A DNA stretch of 64,000 nucleotides. Source: Ectothiorhodospira mobilis. GTDB taxonomy: Bacteria > Pseudomonadota > Gammaproteobacteria > Ectothiorhodospirales > Ectothiorhodospiraceae. Positions 45,554-53,916 of the stretch are shown in pieces. Both the position numbers and the translations under genes were made by a program. The notes beneath the pieces were generated by a model, which saw only the letters and a program-made list of their open reading frames with translations, did no database searches and was not told where the DNA came from. Each line of letters opens with the position of its first letter. The first letter of the stretch is position 1. The DNA lies in contig NZ_NRSK01000002.1 of assembly GCF_016584115.1 (NCBI RefSeq), positions 62,001 through 126,000 on the forward strand, in the 5' to 3' direction.

Positions 45554-46738
45554 TCATGATGGCCCATGGGCATCGGTCTGCGCATCCCGTCCCTGGGGAT
45601 CGTAGCCGGTCAACTCCACAAAACCCCGTCCCGCGGGCCGGCCGTCCTCGAAGACATCCACGGCACCCTCCCAGTAGCGCACCGTCAGGTCCATCTCCTG
45701 GTCCGGGCGCAGGGCCCGCACCTCCAGGGTCCGGTCCTCCCTGCGCAGATGCACCCGCCAGGCCACGGGGTACACGGCCCCGGAGGGGGCGGTCCAGGTA
45801 TCCAGCACCTCCACCCGGTAGTCCTCCCGGGGGATGGGGCGGTAGCCGCCCCGGGGGTCCACCCACAGCCCGTGGCTCACCGGGTCCACGCCCCCGTCCT
45901 CCAGGCGCATGCGGTAGAGCATCACATCGTGGCCATCGGCCAGCTGCAGGGAGAACCAGTCCCAGCCCACCTGATCCTCCCCCAGGGCGCTGGTGCTCCA
46001 TTCCCGGTCCATCCAGGACAGGCCCGACACGCGATATCCCTCGCCATCCAGGGTGAGCCTGCCCTCGGTCTGCATGCGGGTGATGGAATAATAGTAAGAG
46101 GCATTCCCCGGACGGCCCGACTTGCGGCTCAACCCCTCCTCCCCCTGCAGCACCACGGGCTTGAGGGCTTGCAAACGCAGATCCAGCGCCACCGACCCCG
46201 CCCCGGCCCGCAGCCGCCAGGGGAAATCGTTGCCGGAGACCGCCTCCAGGCGCCAATCGTCCAGCCAGACCCGGAAGGGATCCAGCTGCGCCCCCGCCAG
46301 TCCCGCCGCACCCCGGGAGAACCGCTCGAAGGCCCGGTGCCCCCCGCCGGCCACGTCGGTCACCGCCAGGTGGGCCATCCAGCCCTGGTTCGTGGCCCAG
46401 GCGGAGGGGGAGGATGGGGGTTCTGGGGCCAGGGCGAAGCGAAAGAAGGTGATCTGGAATCCGAAGCGGCGCCCGGCCGCATCCTCCAGGTTGCCGGTGA
46501 CATACCACCATTCGTTGCGATAGTCGGGATGGGCCCCGTGATCCCGGGGAAAGCGGAAGTTGCGGGGCTCCACCGCCCGGGCATAGCCCGAGAGATCGTC
46601 CCCGCCCAGGGCCCGGGACACCTGCAGGCGGTCCCCCTCCCCTGCGGCCGGTTCCGGGCCCTTGCCGCAGCCCGCGATCCCCAGGATCAACAGCGGCAGC
46701 AGGATGCGCCGCATCCACAGGCGGCCGGTATGCCTCAT
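45554..46738 (-). CDS. AttH/CrtC-like lipoprotein (predicted secreted hydrolase)
   Basis: 394 residues. The lipoprotein signal ends IAGC. Two lipocalin-like halves follow, with the family motifs DHGAHPDYRNEWWYVTG (about 66-82), MAHLAVTD, and SGLSWMDREWSTSAL (about 230-244). This matches AttH/carotenoid-1,2-hydratase-like proteins (COG5621). It is the last gene of an operon with an FtsX-type permease and a LolD-type ATPase, the AttEFGH layout. GGAGGAA lies seven bases upstream, inside the permease gene. The name hydrolase is historical; the function is unproven. Confidence 0.88.
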   Translation of the reverse strand: MRHTGRLWMRRILLPLLILGIAGCGKGPEPAAGEGDRLQVSRALGGDDLSGYARAVEPRNFRFPRDHGAHPDYRNEWWYVTGNLEDAAGRRFGFQITFFRFALAPEPPSSPSAWATNQGWMAHLAVTDVAGGGHRAFERFSRGAAGLAGAQLDPFRVWLDDWRLEAVSGNDFPWRLRAGAGSVALDLRLQALKPVVLQGEEGLSRKSGRPGNASYYYSITRMQTEGRLTLDGEGYRVSGLSWMDREWSTSALGEDQVGWDWFSLQLADGHDVMLYRMRLEDGGVDPVSHGLWVDPRGGYRPIPREDYRVEVLDTWTAPSGAVYPVAWRVHLRREDRTLEVRALRPDQEMDLTVRYWEGAVDVFEDGRPAGRGFVELTGYDPQGRDAQTDAHGPS

Positions 46739-46741
46739 GGC

Positions 46742-49252
46742 CTATTCCTCCCTCAGGTGTTCGGCGGGCCGGGCCCGGCTCATGCGATACCCGGGATAGG
46801 CCCCGGCCAGCAGGGCCGCTGCCACGGCCAGCCACAGGCCGTCGGCCAGCACCCGCCAGGGGACGCTGTGGGCCATGCTCCAGCCGAAGGAGCGGCGGTT
46901 GATCACATCGATGAGCACATCGGACATCAAAAGCCCCAGGGGGATGGCGAACAGACCCGCCGCCAGCCCCAGCAGGACGCTCTGCAGCGCCACCATCGCC
47001 CCCAGTTCCCGGGGGGTGACGCCAGTAGCCCGCAGCACGGCATGCTCCCGGGGCCGTTCCAGCTGCAGGGCCATGAGGGCGCTCAGCACCCCCACGAAGG
47101 CCACCCCCACGGTGAGCAGACGCAGCACGTGGGTGATGGCGAAGGTGCGGTCGAAGACCGCCATGGCCTCCTCGCGGATCTCCCCGGTGGGGGTGACCAG
47201 GACGGGGGCATCCAGGCCGGCGACGGCCTCGCGCACCTCCGCCAGGGCCCGTGCCCGGGGGATCCCCGGGTCCAGGAACAGCCCCAGGGAGGCCACGCCG
47301 GGGTCATCCCAGTAGCGGTCGTAGCGGTCCCGGTGGATCGTCACCAGCCCCCGGTCGGAACCATACTCCTGCACCACCCCCACGATCTCGAAGGCCCGCA
47401 GCCCCCGGTCGGTGCGCAGGGTCAGATGATCCCCCGTCTGCAGTTGCAGGCGCCAGGCCAAAGGTTCGGAGACGATCACCGCATCCCGCCGGGCCAGGGC
47501 CTCCCAGGCGGCGCGCCGCTCCCCGGAGCGGAAGCGGTAGCCCTCGGGGGTCCGGGGGGCCGGGTCCACCGCCATGAGCTCCAGGGTGCCCCGGGGCGAC
47601 TGCACGGGCACGCGGCGGGCCGTGCTCACGGCCTGCACCGCCTCCAGGGCCTGCAGCCGGGGCCGGGCCGCCTCCGGCAACAGCGGGTTCAGGCCCAGAC
47701 TGGAGCGGCCCGGGGCGCTGACATAGACATCCCCCTGCAGGGTCTGGCCCAGCCAGTCGTCCACGGTGGTGCGGAAGCTGGAGACCATCACCCCCACCCC
47801 GATGGTGGCGGAGACGGCCACCGCCAGGGCGGCCACCGCCAGGGCGGAACGGCTCAGCCCGGCACTCACCCCCCGTGCCGCCATGCGGCCCATGGCCCCG
47901 AAGACCCCCCCCATGACCGGGGCCAACCCCCGGGAGAGCCCCATGAGACCCAGCGGCACCAGCAGGGCATAGCCCAGGATGAGGGTGAACAGGGCCACGA
48001 AGCCCAGTACCAGGCTGCGGCTGGGCCACAGGATCAGGGCCAGGCCCAGGGCCATGAGCCCGGCCCCCGCCCATCCCAGCCACGGGATGAGGCGTCCCAC
48101 CCGGCGCTCCAGGTGGGAGCGGCTCAGGGCATCCCGGGGGGAGACCCGGGCCGCCTCCCAGGCGGGCCCCAGGGCCGCCACGGCGGTGGCCCCCAGCCCC
48201 AGGGCCAGTCCCTTGAGCAGCACCCAGGGGGACAGGTCCAGTGCGGTGACGCTGAGGACGAAGTACATGTCCGAGATGGTGCGGGTCACCATCTGCAGCA
48301 GGAAGCGGCCGATGACCGTCCCCGCCAGCAGGCCCAGCAGGGTGCCCATCAGACCCACCACCAGGGCCTCCGCCATCACGCGGCGGCCCAGTTCGCCGCC
48401 GGTCATCCCCTGCATGCGCAAGAGGGCCAGCAGACGCCGGCGGCGCAGCACGGAGAAGATCATGGTGTTGTAGACCAGAAAGCCCCCCACCAGCAGGGCC
48501 AGCAGGCTCATGGCCGCCAGGTTCACCTGAAAGGCCCGGGCCAGTTGCAGCGTGGCCTCATTGCGCCCCTCGGTGCGCACCAGGTCGGCCCCCGGCGGCA
48601 ACAGGGCCCGCACCCGCTGCACCGCCGCCGGGTCTTCCAGGATCAGGTCGATGCGGTCCAGGCGGCCCACCCGGTCCAGGAGCCCCTGGGCCTGGGCGAT
48701 GTCCGCCACCAGGATGCCGTCCAGGGCGGGATCGTCGCTGTCCAGGACGGTCTCCAGGGTCACCGGGTGCCGCTCCCCGAGCACCTCCAGGGAAAAGCCC
48801 TCCCCCGCCGTCAGGCCCAGGCGGTCGGCGGCCCGCCGGCTCAGGGCCACGCCATCGCCGGAGGTGATCAGGTCGGTCATGCCGCCGCCCTGCAGGCCGG
48901 CGGCGTAGCTGCGAAAGGGGGCCTCGGCAAAGGGATCCAGGCCCAGCAGGGTCAGGGTCTCGCCCCGGATCTGCACATGGCCCTCCACCACCGGGGCACT
49001 GTCCCGCACCCCGGCCTGGCGCAGCCGGGTGTAGACGGCCTCGTCCAGGCCCGCCGGACCGCCCAGCACCTGGTGGGTGGCACGCCCGGAGACCGCGTCC
49101 AGGGACAGTTCAAAGGCCCGGGATGCGCTGGAGTTGGCCAGGTCCACCCCCACCACCACGGCCACCCCCAGGGCGACGCCGAGGATGGACAGCAGCACAT
49201 TCCAGGGATGGCGCCGGTGATCCCGCAGCAGGGCCAGGAACAGGCTGTTCAT
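46742..49252 (-). CDS. ABC transporter permease, FtsX family (AttF/AttG-like)
   Basis: 836 residues from the ATG at 49252, whose ATGA overlaps the ATPase stop. An N-terminal helix (PWNVLLSILGVALGVAVVVG, about 16-35), a large periplasmic MacB-like domain, and FtsX cores near 265-380 and 690-820 (LQLERPREHAVLRATGVTPRE cytoplasmic motif) give about ten helices. In Agrobacterium the equivalent functions are split between two permeases; here one long protein carries both halves. The likely role is moving a lipid or lipoprotein to the AttH-like partner; the substrate is unknown. Confidence 0.87.
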   Translation of the reverse strand: MNSLFLALLRDHRRHPWNVLLSILGVALGVAVVVGVDLANSSASRAFELSLDAVSGRATHQVLGGPAGLDEAVYTRLRQAGVRDSAPVVEGHVQIRGETLTLLGLDPFAEAPFRSYAAGLQGGGMTDLITSGDGVALSRRAADRLGLTAGEGFSLEVLGERHPVTLETVLDSDDPALDGILVADIAQAQGLLDRVGRLDRIDLILEDPAAVQRVRALLPPGADLVRTEGRNEATLQLARAFQVNLAAMSLLALLVGGFLVYNTMIFSVLRRRRLLALLRMQGMTGGELGRRVMAEALVVGLMGTLLGLLAGTVIGRFLLQMVTRTISDMYFVLSVTALDLSPWVLLKGLALGLGATAVAALGPAWEAARVSPRDALSRSHLERRVGRLIPWLGWAGAGLMALGLALILWPSRSLVLGFVALFTLILGYALLVPLGLMGLSRGLAPVMGGVFGAMGRMAARGVSAGLSRSALAVAALAVAVSATIGVGVMVSSFRTTVDDWLGQTLQGDVYVSAPGRSSLGLNPLLPEAARPRLQALEAVQAVSTARRVPVQSPRGTLELMAVDPAPRTPEGYRFRSGERRAAWEALARRDAVIVSEPLAWRLQLQTGDHLTLRTDRGLRAFEIVGVVQEYGSDRGLVTIHRDRYDRYWDDPGVASLGLFLDPGIPRARALAEVREAVAGLDAPVLVTPTGEIREEAMAVFDRTFAITHVLRLLTVGVAFVGVLSALMALQLERPREHAVLRATGVTPRELGAMVALQSVLLGLAAGLFAIPLGLLMSDVLIDVINRRSFGWSMAHSVPWRVLADGLWLAVAAALLAGAYPGYRMSRARPAEHLREE

Positions 49253-49965
49253 GGATGCACATCCCCGCGATCCAGACGCCCCTCGCACAGGGTCCACACC
49301 CGGTCGGCCACCGCCGCCACGTCGCGGCTGTGGGTCACCATCACCAGGGTGCGGCCCTGACGCCGGACCAGATCCCGGAGCAGGGTGATGATGCGGTCAC
49401 CGGTATCGGCGTCCAGGTTTCCCGTGGGCTCGTCCGCCAGCAGCAGGGCCGGCTCGTGGGCGATGGCCCGGGCGATGGCCACCCGCTGTTGCTCGCCCCC
49501 GGAGAGGGCATCGGGGAAGGCCCCGCCCCGTCCGGGCAGGCCCACCTGTTCCAGCAGATCCTCCACGCGGCTGCGCCGTTCCCGGGCCGGAAGGCCGTTG
49601 AGTTCCAGGGGCAGGGCGATATTCTCCGCCACGGTGAGGGTGGGCACCAGATTGAAGAACTGGTAGACAAAGCCCACGCGGCGGCGGCGGAACAGGGTGC
49701 GCTCCCGTTCCCCCATGCGGTCCAGGCGCTGCCCCTCCACCTGGATCTCGCCGCCGTCGGGGCGGTCGATCCCCGCCAGCAGATTCAGCAGCGTGGACTT
49801 GCCCGAGCCGGACCGCCCCAGCAGGGCAACGATCTCCCCGCGCTCCACCCGGGCGTCGATGCCGTCCAGCACCACGCGCCGGTGCCCCCCCTCCTCGTAG
49901 GCACGGCGCAGATCCCGGACGAAAAGGACCGGACCTTCCCCGGGCGTCGCTGTCGCATTGGCCAT
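49249..49965 (-). CDS. ABC transporter ATP-binding protein (LolD/MacB type, AttE-like)
   Basis: 238 residues. Walker [10 protein letters not shown] (about 51-59), Q-loop [13 protein letters not shown], signature [16 protein letters not shown], Walker [12 protein letters not shown] and MVTHSRDVA are all intact. AGGAAA precedes the ATG at 49965. It is the first gene of the three-gene operon with the FtsX permease and the AttH-like lipoprotein. By sequence it is a MacB/LolD-family ATPase, and context distinguishes it from LolD proper, since no lolC/E pair is present. Confidence 0.9.
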   Translation of the reverse strand: MANATATPGEGPVLFVRDLRRAYEEGGHRRVVLDGIDARVERGEIVALLGRSGSGKSTLLNLLAGIDRPDGGEIQVEGQRLDRMGERERTLFRRRRVGFVYQFFNLVPTLTVAENIALPLELNGLPARERRSRVEDLLEQVGLPGRGGAFPDALSGGEQQRVAIARAIAHEPALLLADEPTGNLDADTGDRIITLLRDLVRRQGRTLVMVTHSRDVAAVADRVWTLCEGRLDRGDVHP

Positions 49966-50014
49966 GATGGGTTTCCTGTCTTGTGGTTATTGTCCGTTGG
50001 GGACGGGGGAGGCC

Positions 50015-51742
50015 TCAGGCCCCGTCCGGGTCCAGCACATGCTCCACCACCAGTTGCGCGCTGCAGGCCCCGCGGAACTCGTTGGCATCCAGACGGTAGG
50101 CCAGGTGCACCCTGTCCCGGTCCTGCGGCCAGTCCCCGGGATCGATATGGAAGGCGATGCCGCCGATCTCCGTATGGCCGCCCCGGGGCCGCAGGCGCAG
50201 GCGCAGATGACGCCCCCCCAGCAGCCGGCGTTCCAGCACCTGGAATTCCCCGTCGAACAGGGGCTCCGGAAAGCCCTGCCCCCAGGGACCGGCGGCGCGC
50301 AGGGCCTCGGCGGTCTCCAGGTTCAGTTCGTGCTCCGCCAGGGGGCCGTCGCTGTGGATCACCCCCTCCAGGTCCGCCGGGGACAGGGTCCGGCGCACGT
50401 GGTCATCGAACCGATGGCGGAAGGCCTCCAGCCGGTCCGCCGGCAAGCTCAGCCCCGCCGCCATGGCATGGCCGCCGAAGCGGGTGATGAGGCCGGGATG
50501 GCTGGCGTCGATGGCCGCCAGGGCGTCGCGCATGTGCAATCCGGGGATGGAGCGGGCGGAACCCTTGAGCTCCCCCGCCTCCCCCGGGGCGAAGGCGATC
50601 ACCGGCCTGTGCAGCCGCTCCTTGAGCCGTGAGGCCACGATGCCGATCACCCCCTGATGCCAGTGGGGTTCATGCACACACAGCCCGTGCCATGTCTCCC
50701 GGTCCAGGCCGCCTTGGAGCAACGCCTCCAGCCCCTCCAGGGCCTCGGCCTGCATCTGCTGTTCCACCTCCCGGCGTTCCCGGTTGAGATCGTCCAGGGC
50801 GCGGGCCAGTTCCCGGGCCCGGTCTGCATCATCGGTCAGCAGGCACTCGATGCCCAGGGACATATCGTCCATGCGCCCGGCGGCGTTGAGGCGGGGGCCG
50901 GCGGCGAATCCCAGGTCCGAGGCCACCACCCGCTGTGGGTTGCGTCCCGCCACCTCCAAAAGGGCCCGGATGCCCGGCACGGCCCGGCCGGCGCGCATGC
51001 GCCGCAGCCCCTGTTCCACCAGGATGCGGTTGGTCTGCTCCAGGGGGACCACATCCGCCACCGTGCCCAGGGCCACCAGGTCCAGGAAATCCCCCATGAC
51101 CGGCTCGGGCAACCCCCGCTGCGCGAACCAGCCGCCCGCCCGCAGGCGGGCCCGCAGGGCCGCCAGGACGTAGAAGATCACCCCCACCCCCGCCAGGGAC
51201 TTGGCCGGGAAGGGATCACCGGGCAGGTTGGGGTCCACCAGGGCATCCGCCTCCGGCAGATGCTCCCCGGGCAGGTGATGGTCGGTGACCAGCACCCGCA
51301 TGCCCCGGTCCCGGGCCGCCCGCACCCCCTCGATGCTGGCGATGCCGTTGTCCACGGTGAGGATCAGGTCCGGGGCCCGGTCGGCGGCCACCGCCACGAT
51401 CTCCGGGGTGAGTCCGTAGCCGTACTCGAAACGGTTGGGCACCAGGTAATCCAGACGCGATGCCCCCATGGCCCCCAGGGCCCGCAGGGCCAGGGCGGTG
51501 CTGGTGGCGCCGTCGGCGTCAAAGTCCCCCACCACCAGGATGGACCAGTCCTCCCGCAGGGCCTGCTCCAGCAGCGCCGTGGCGGTGTCGATACCGGAGA
51601 GCCCGGAATGGGCCGGCAGCCCGCCCAGGCCATGCTCCACCTGGGCCGGGTCCGTAATGCCGCGATGGGCATAGACCCGGGTGAGCACATCCGCACCCGC
51701 CGGGCTGTGGGCGGGCCGCACCAGGCGCCGCCGGGCCTTCAT
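50015..51742 (-). CDS. recJ: single-stranded-DNA-specific exonuclease RecJ
   Basis: 575 residues, the standard RecJ length. The DHH nuclease motifs are present: VVGDFDADGATST, LILTVDNGI, VTDHHLPGE and GTVADVVPL. The DHHA1 motifs ARSIPGLHMRDAL and RFGGHAMAAGLS lie in the second half. It degrades single-stranded DNA 5'-3' in recombination and mismatch repair. The ATG at 51742 overlaps the stop of an uncharacterised upstream gene (ATGA), so the two are co-translated. Confidence 0.95.
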   Translation of the reverse strand: MKARRRLVRPAHSPAGADVLTRVYAHRGITDPAQVEHGLGGLPAHSGLSGIDTATALLEQALREDWSILVVGDFDADGATSTALALRALGAMGASRLDYLVPNRFEYGYGLTPEIVAVAADRAPDLILTVDNGIASIEGVRAARDRGMRVLVTDHHLPGEHLPEADALVDPNLPGDPFPAKSLAGVGVIFYVLAALRARLRAGGWFAQRGLPEPVMGDFLDLVALGTVADVVPLEQTNRILVEQGLRRMRAGRAVPGIRALLEVAGRNPQRVVASDLGFAAGPRLNAAGRMDDMSLGIECLLTDDADRARELARALDDLNRERREVEQQMQAEALEGLEALLQGGLDRETWHGLCVHEPHWHQGVIGIVASRLKERLHRPVIAFAPGEAGELKGSARSIPGLHMRDALAAIDASHPGLITRFGGHAMAAGLSLPADRLEAFRHRFDDHVRRTLSPADLEGVIHSDGPLAEHELNLETAEALRAAGPWGQGFPEPLFDGEFQVLERRLLGGRHLRLRLRPRGGHTEIGGIAFHIDPGDWPQDRDRVHLAYRLDANEFRGACSAQLVVEHVLDPDGA

Positions 51743-52785
51743 CGTCCCCCCCCGGTACACAGGGGGCGGGGACGGCGCCAGAGGCGCCAGGCGGCCCCGC
51801 GGCCCAGGCGCAGCCCCTGAGCGTCGGCATGCACCTGCAGTTCCTGCAGTACACCCCGGCGCAGGCGGGCGCGCAGGGGGGCAAACCAGGCCCGTTCCAG
51901 CCCCTCCAGGGTGGCCATCCAGGCCTCGATATCGTCGTAGGCGGCCGCCCTCTGGAGCGGGTCCAGCAGCACCAGCACGGCGCCACGGCCGGAATGGGCC
52001 TCCAGGGCCGCCCAGAGGGCATCGGCATGGTCCGGCAGCGGCTGCTGCGTCACCCCGCTCCAGCGGCACAGCCCCCGCAGCAGGGGGATATCACCAAAGG
52101 CGGCGGCCAGCGGCGGGGATGGGGGTGGCCCGGGCAGGGCCCCGGCCCCCCAGAGCCAGAGGCTGTTCACCGCCGGCAGCCCCCGGGCCGTACGTTCCCC
52201 GTTCACCCGCGCCGCGTCCAGCACCATCTGGATCTCCGTGAGCCGGCGCACCCATTCATGGTCGGCCCGCTCGCCGCCACCGGGCAACAGGCGCTGGATC
52301 CGCCCCCCCATGGCCAGGGACAGGGGGGCGCTGTCCAGGGGGGGGGCTGTATCCGGGAGGCGCAACTGCCAGTGCGCCGGGTCCGGGGCTTCCATGCCGC
52401 CGATGCGCTCCCCGAAATGGGCGTTCAGTTCCGCCACCAGGCCAGCGGCCTGTGCCGGCGAAAGCTCCAGCCGGGCCGCGTCGTTCAGGATCAGATCGTC
52501 CGTCCCCACCTGCAGATGCACCGGATCGGCGCAGGCCCAGGCATCCGCTCCGGGATCTGCGCCCAGACCCAGGCGGATGAAGGGGGCGGCGGGCGTGCCG
52601 GTCTCCAGGCCGAACAACCGGCACAGCCGGGTCTCCACGGCCTGCTCCAGGGACGACGAGACCTCCCCCCGGCCCCGGAACCATTCCAGCGCAGGGGCCC
52701 GCCCCACGCCACCGTAGGAGGCACACCATTCCGGCACCCGTCGCCACAGGCCCGGCACCAGCAGATGCAGGACAGTCGGGGTCAT
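51739..52785 (-). CDS. conserved protein of the COG4255-like, phosphoglycerate-mutase-annotated family
   Basis: 348 residues from MTPTVLHLLVPGLW at 52785. No transmembrane segment. WACADPVHLQVGTDDLILND, LVAELNAHFGE, EIQMVLDAARVNGERTARGLPAVNSLWLWGAG (about residues 190-222) recall proteins often found next to recJ in beta- and gammaproteobacteria and annotated as phosphoglycerate mutase-like or hypothetical. The alkaline-phosphatase-fold metal ligands of true mutases are not evident. It is coupled to recJ by ATGA overlap. A short hairpin (52817-52841) precedes it. No ribosome-binding site is clear. Confidence 0.75.
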   Translation of the reverse strand: MTPTVLHLLVPGLWRRVPEWCASYGGVGRAPALEWFRGRGEVSSSLEQAVETRLCRLFGLETGTPAAPFIRLGLGADPGADAWACADPVHLQVGTDDLILNDAARLELSPAQAAGLVAELNAHFGERIGGMEAPDPAHWQLRLPDTAPPLDSAPLSLAMGGRIQRLLPGGGERADHEWVRRLTEIQMVLDAARVNGERTARGLPAVNSLWLWGAGALPGPPPSPPLAAAFGDIPLLRGLCRWSGVTQQPLPDHADALWAALEAHSGRGAVLVLLDPLQRAAAYDDIEAWMATLEGLERAWFAPLRARLRRGVLQELQVHADAQGLRLGRGAAWRLWRRPRPLCTGGGR

Positions 52786-52816
52786 GGGCAATGGGGGCTG
52801 GGTTTGTACATGGTGG

Positions 52817-52841
52817 ATACCGGACAAGGAAAGTCCGGTAT
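52817..52841. repeat. 9-bp inverted repeat upstream of the recJ operon
   Basis: ATACCGGAC and GTCCGGTAT flank a seven-base spacer, 32 bases upstream of the start at 52785. It may be an operator, a terminator for the insertion-sequence remnant side, or an IS end. No T-tract. Confidence 0.5.
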
Positions 52842-52885
52842 TGTCCACGATCCGGGCCGAAAGGCCAAAGGGGTTTGGGACCACC

Positions 52886-52969
52886 CTCGCCATTGCGCGC
52901 CAGCTCCCGGCTGATCGGATTCTGGCTACACTCCAGATGCCGAGCCATCGCCACCGGCGAGTACCCCAA
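52886..52969 (-). pseudogene. IS30-family transposase remnant (helix-turn-helix only)
   Basis: A 28-codon stretch reads GYSPVAMARHLECSQNPISR followed by ELARNG, matching the N-terminal HTH of IS30 transposases (usually ...IARALGRSPSTISRELRRNG). No start region or catalytic part remains. Confidence 0.55.
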
Positions 52970-52984
52970 CCCCGCCCCATCATG

Positions 52985-53160
52985 CGGCGCGTTGCCGCTG
53001 TAAAGAGCCCATCAAGACCTTGATCGGGGCCCGGTATCCGACCTGGGTCGGCTGGGGCCGGTAGTACACCGAGGAACGACTGACGTCGAGCAACTGACGC
53101 TGTCGCCGGAAGCTGACATCAACCGCCTGCGGCTCCACCAGGGCCTGTCACTGGGCCCGG
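52985..53160 (-). pseudogene. IS3-family orfB remnant
   Basis: The frame reads AQ-stop-QALVEPQAVDVSFRRQRQLL, then DVSRSSVYYRPQP, which is the N-terminal end of the IS3 OrfB transposase. A TGA interrupts it near the start and the integrase core is missing, so it cannot be active. It directly follows the orfA remnant, as in intact IS3 elements. Confidence 0.65.
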
Positions 53161-53161
53161 C

Positions 53162-53346
53162 TCAACGACCGAGCCTGCGTGATAAAAAATCGCGTTCCAC
53201 CGTCAGCTTGCCGGTCTCACGGTACAGGGTGTCGATCTCCTCCTGAGTCTTCTGGGCCGCCTTGCCTCCGCCCTTGCCCTCGAAGATCCCCGTCGCCTTG
53301 TCCAGCAACTCATGCCGCCACTGACTCATCCAGGTCCACCCATAGA
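53162..53346 (-). pseudogene. IS3-family orfA remnant (C-terminal part)
   Basis: WTWMSQWRHELLDKATGIFE, then a Lys/Gly-rich segment and IDTLYRETGKLTVERDFLSR, match the second half of IS3 OrfA, whose leucine-rich tail normally ends ...NDFLSRKL. The HTH half is gone. It abuts the toxin gene of the adjacent toxin-antitoxin pair, suggesting an insertion and deletion event here. Confidence 0.65.
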
Positions 53347-53363
53347 AATCAAATGGGTACGCC

Positions 53364-53630
53364 TTACCGGTAGACCTCCTTGCGGTGTCCGATCCGCACG
53401 ACCAGCACCACCAGAACATCCTGGCGCAGTTCGCAGACCAGGCGATAATCCCCCACCCGGTAGCGCCATAGCTCCGAGAGGTGGCCCTTAAGCCCCTTGC
53501 CGAGCTGGCGTGGATCGTCCAGGGGCTCGATGCGCTGGCGCAGGTAGTCGCATATCCGCTTCGCCTCAGCGTGGCCCAGTTTCTTCAGCTGCTTCCTGGT
53601 CTCTTCCGTGAGCTCAATCCGCCAAGCCAA
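53364..53630 (-). CDS. RelE/ParE-type toxin
   Basis: 88 residues: [46 protein letters not shown] and [12 protein letters not shown] are the standard RelE fold segments, with basic residues in the late strand expected of mRNA-cleaving RelE. The start overlaps the antitoxin gene by 17 bases. RelE toxins cut mRNA in the ribosome A site; ParE-like activity on gyrase cannot be excluded from sequence. It lies at the edge of insertion-sequence debris. Confidence 0.9.
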   Translation of the reverse strand: MAWRIELTEETRKQLKKLGHAEAKRICDYLRQRIEPLDDPRQLGKGLKGHLSELWRYRVGDYRLVCELRQDVLVVLVVRIGHRKEVYR

Positions 53631-53847
53631 GGTCGCGCTCCACCTCGTCTAGCGTATAGGTGCGCTCTTCGCCCCGGCGCATCCGCTCCAACGTCTGCTC
53701 GGCCAGATAGATGTCCTCCAGGTCCTCCAGGTGCTCCTCGATGGCCTCGCGGATGTAGTAGGTCGCTGTGCGCCCCGTCCGCGCCGCCAGCGCCTGCAAC
53801 CGCTCATAGGTCTCGTCAGAAATCCGTACTGCCGTTTGCTTGGTCAC
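53614..53847 (-). CDS. ribbon-helix-helix antitoxin
   Basis: 77 residues. The N-terminal RHH motif [32 protein letters not shown] (residues 5-36) binds DNA. The acidic C-terminal half ([20 protein letters not shown]) should wrap the toxin. It is encoded just before, and overlapping, the RelE-type toxin, the usual order for repressor-antitoxins. An inverted repeat 15-34 bases upstream of its ATG is the likely autoregulatory operator. Confidence 0.9.
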   Translation of the reverse strand: MTKQTAVRISDETYERLQALAARTGRTATYYIREAIEEHLEDLEDIYLAEQTLERMRRGEERTYTLDEVERDLGLAD

Positions 53848-53861
53848 CCACTTCGCCCCGC

Positions 53862-53881
53862 AAGGTATGCATGTATACCTT
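53862..53881 (-). promoter_or_regulatory. toxin-antitoxin operator
   Basis: Imperfect 20-bp palindrome AAGGTATGCATGTATACCTT with 7-bp arms AAGGTAT/ATACCTT, 15 bases upstream of the antitoxin ATG. The adjacent TATATT and TATACA sequences on the minus strand are possible -10 elements, so RHH binding would block the promoter. Confidence 0.6.
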
Positions 53882-53916
53882 AATATACCGCACGGGGCGC
53901 GAAACGGGGCCTGAAT

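Noticed and set aside
45566-49360. Long plus-strand open frame opposite the AttEFGH-like operon
   Set aside because: Composition is Gly/Gln/His/Pro-rich, with no domain. It is a shadow of the minus-strand genes.
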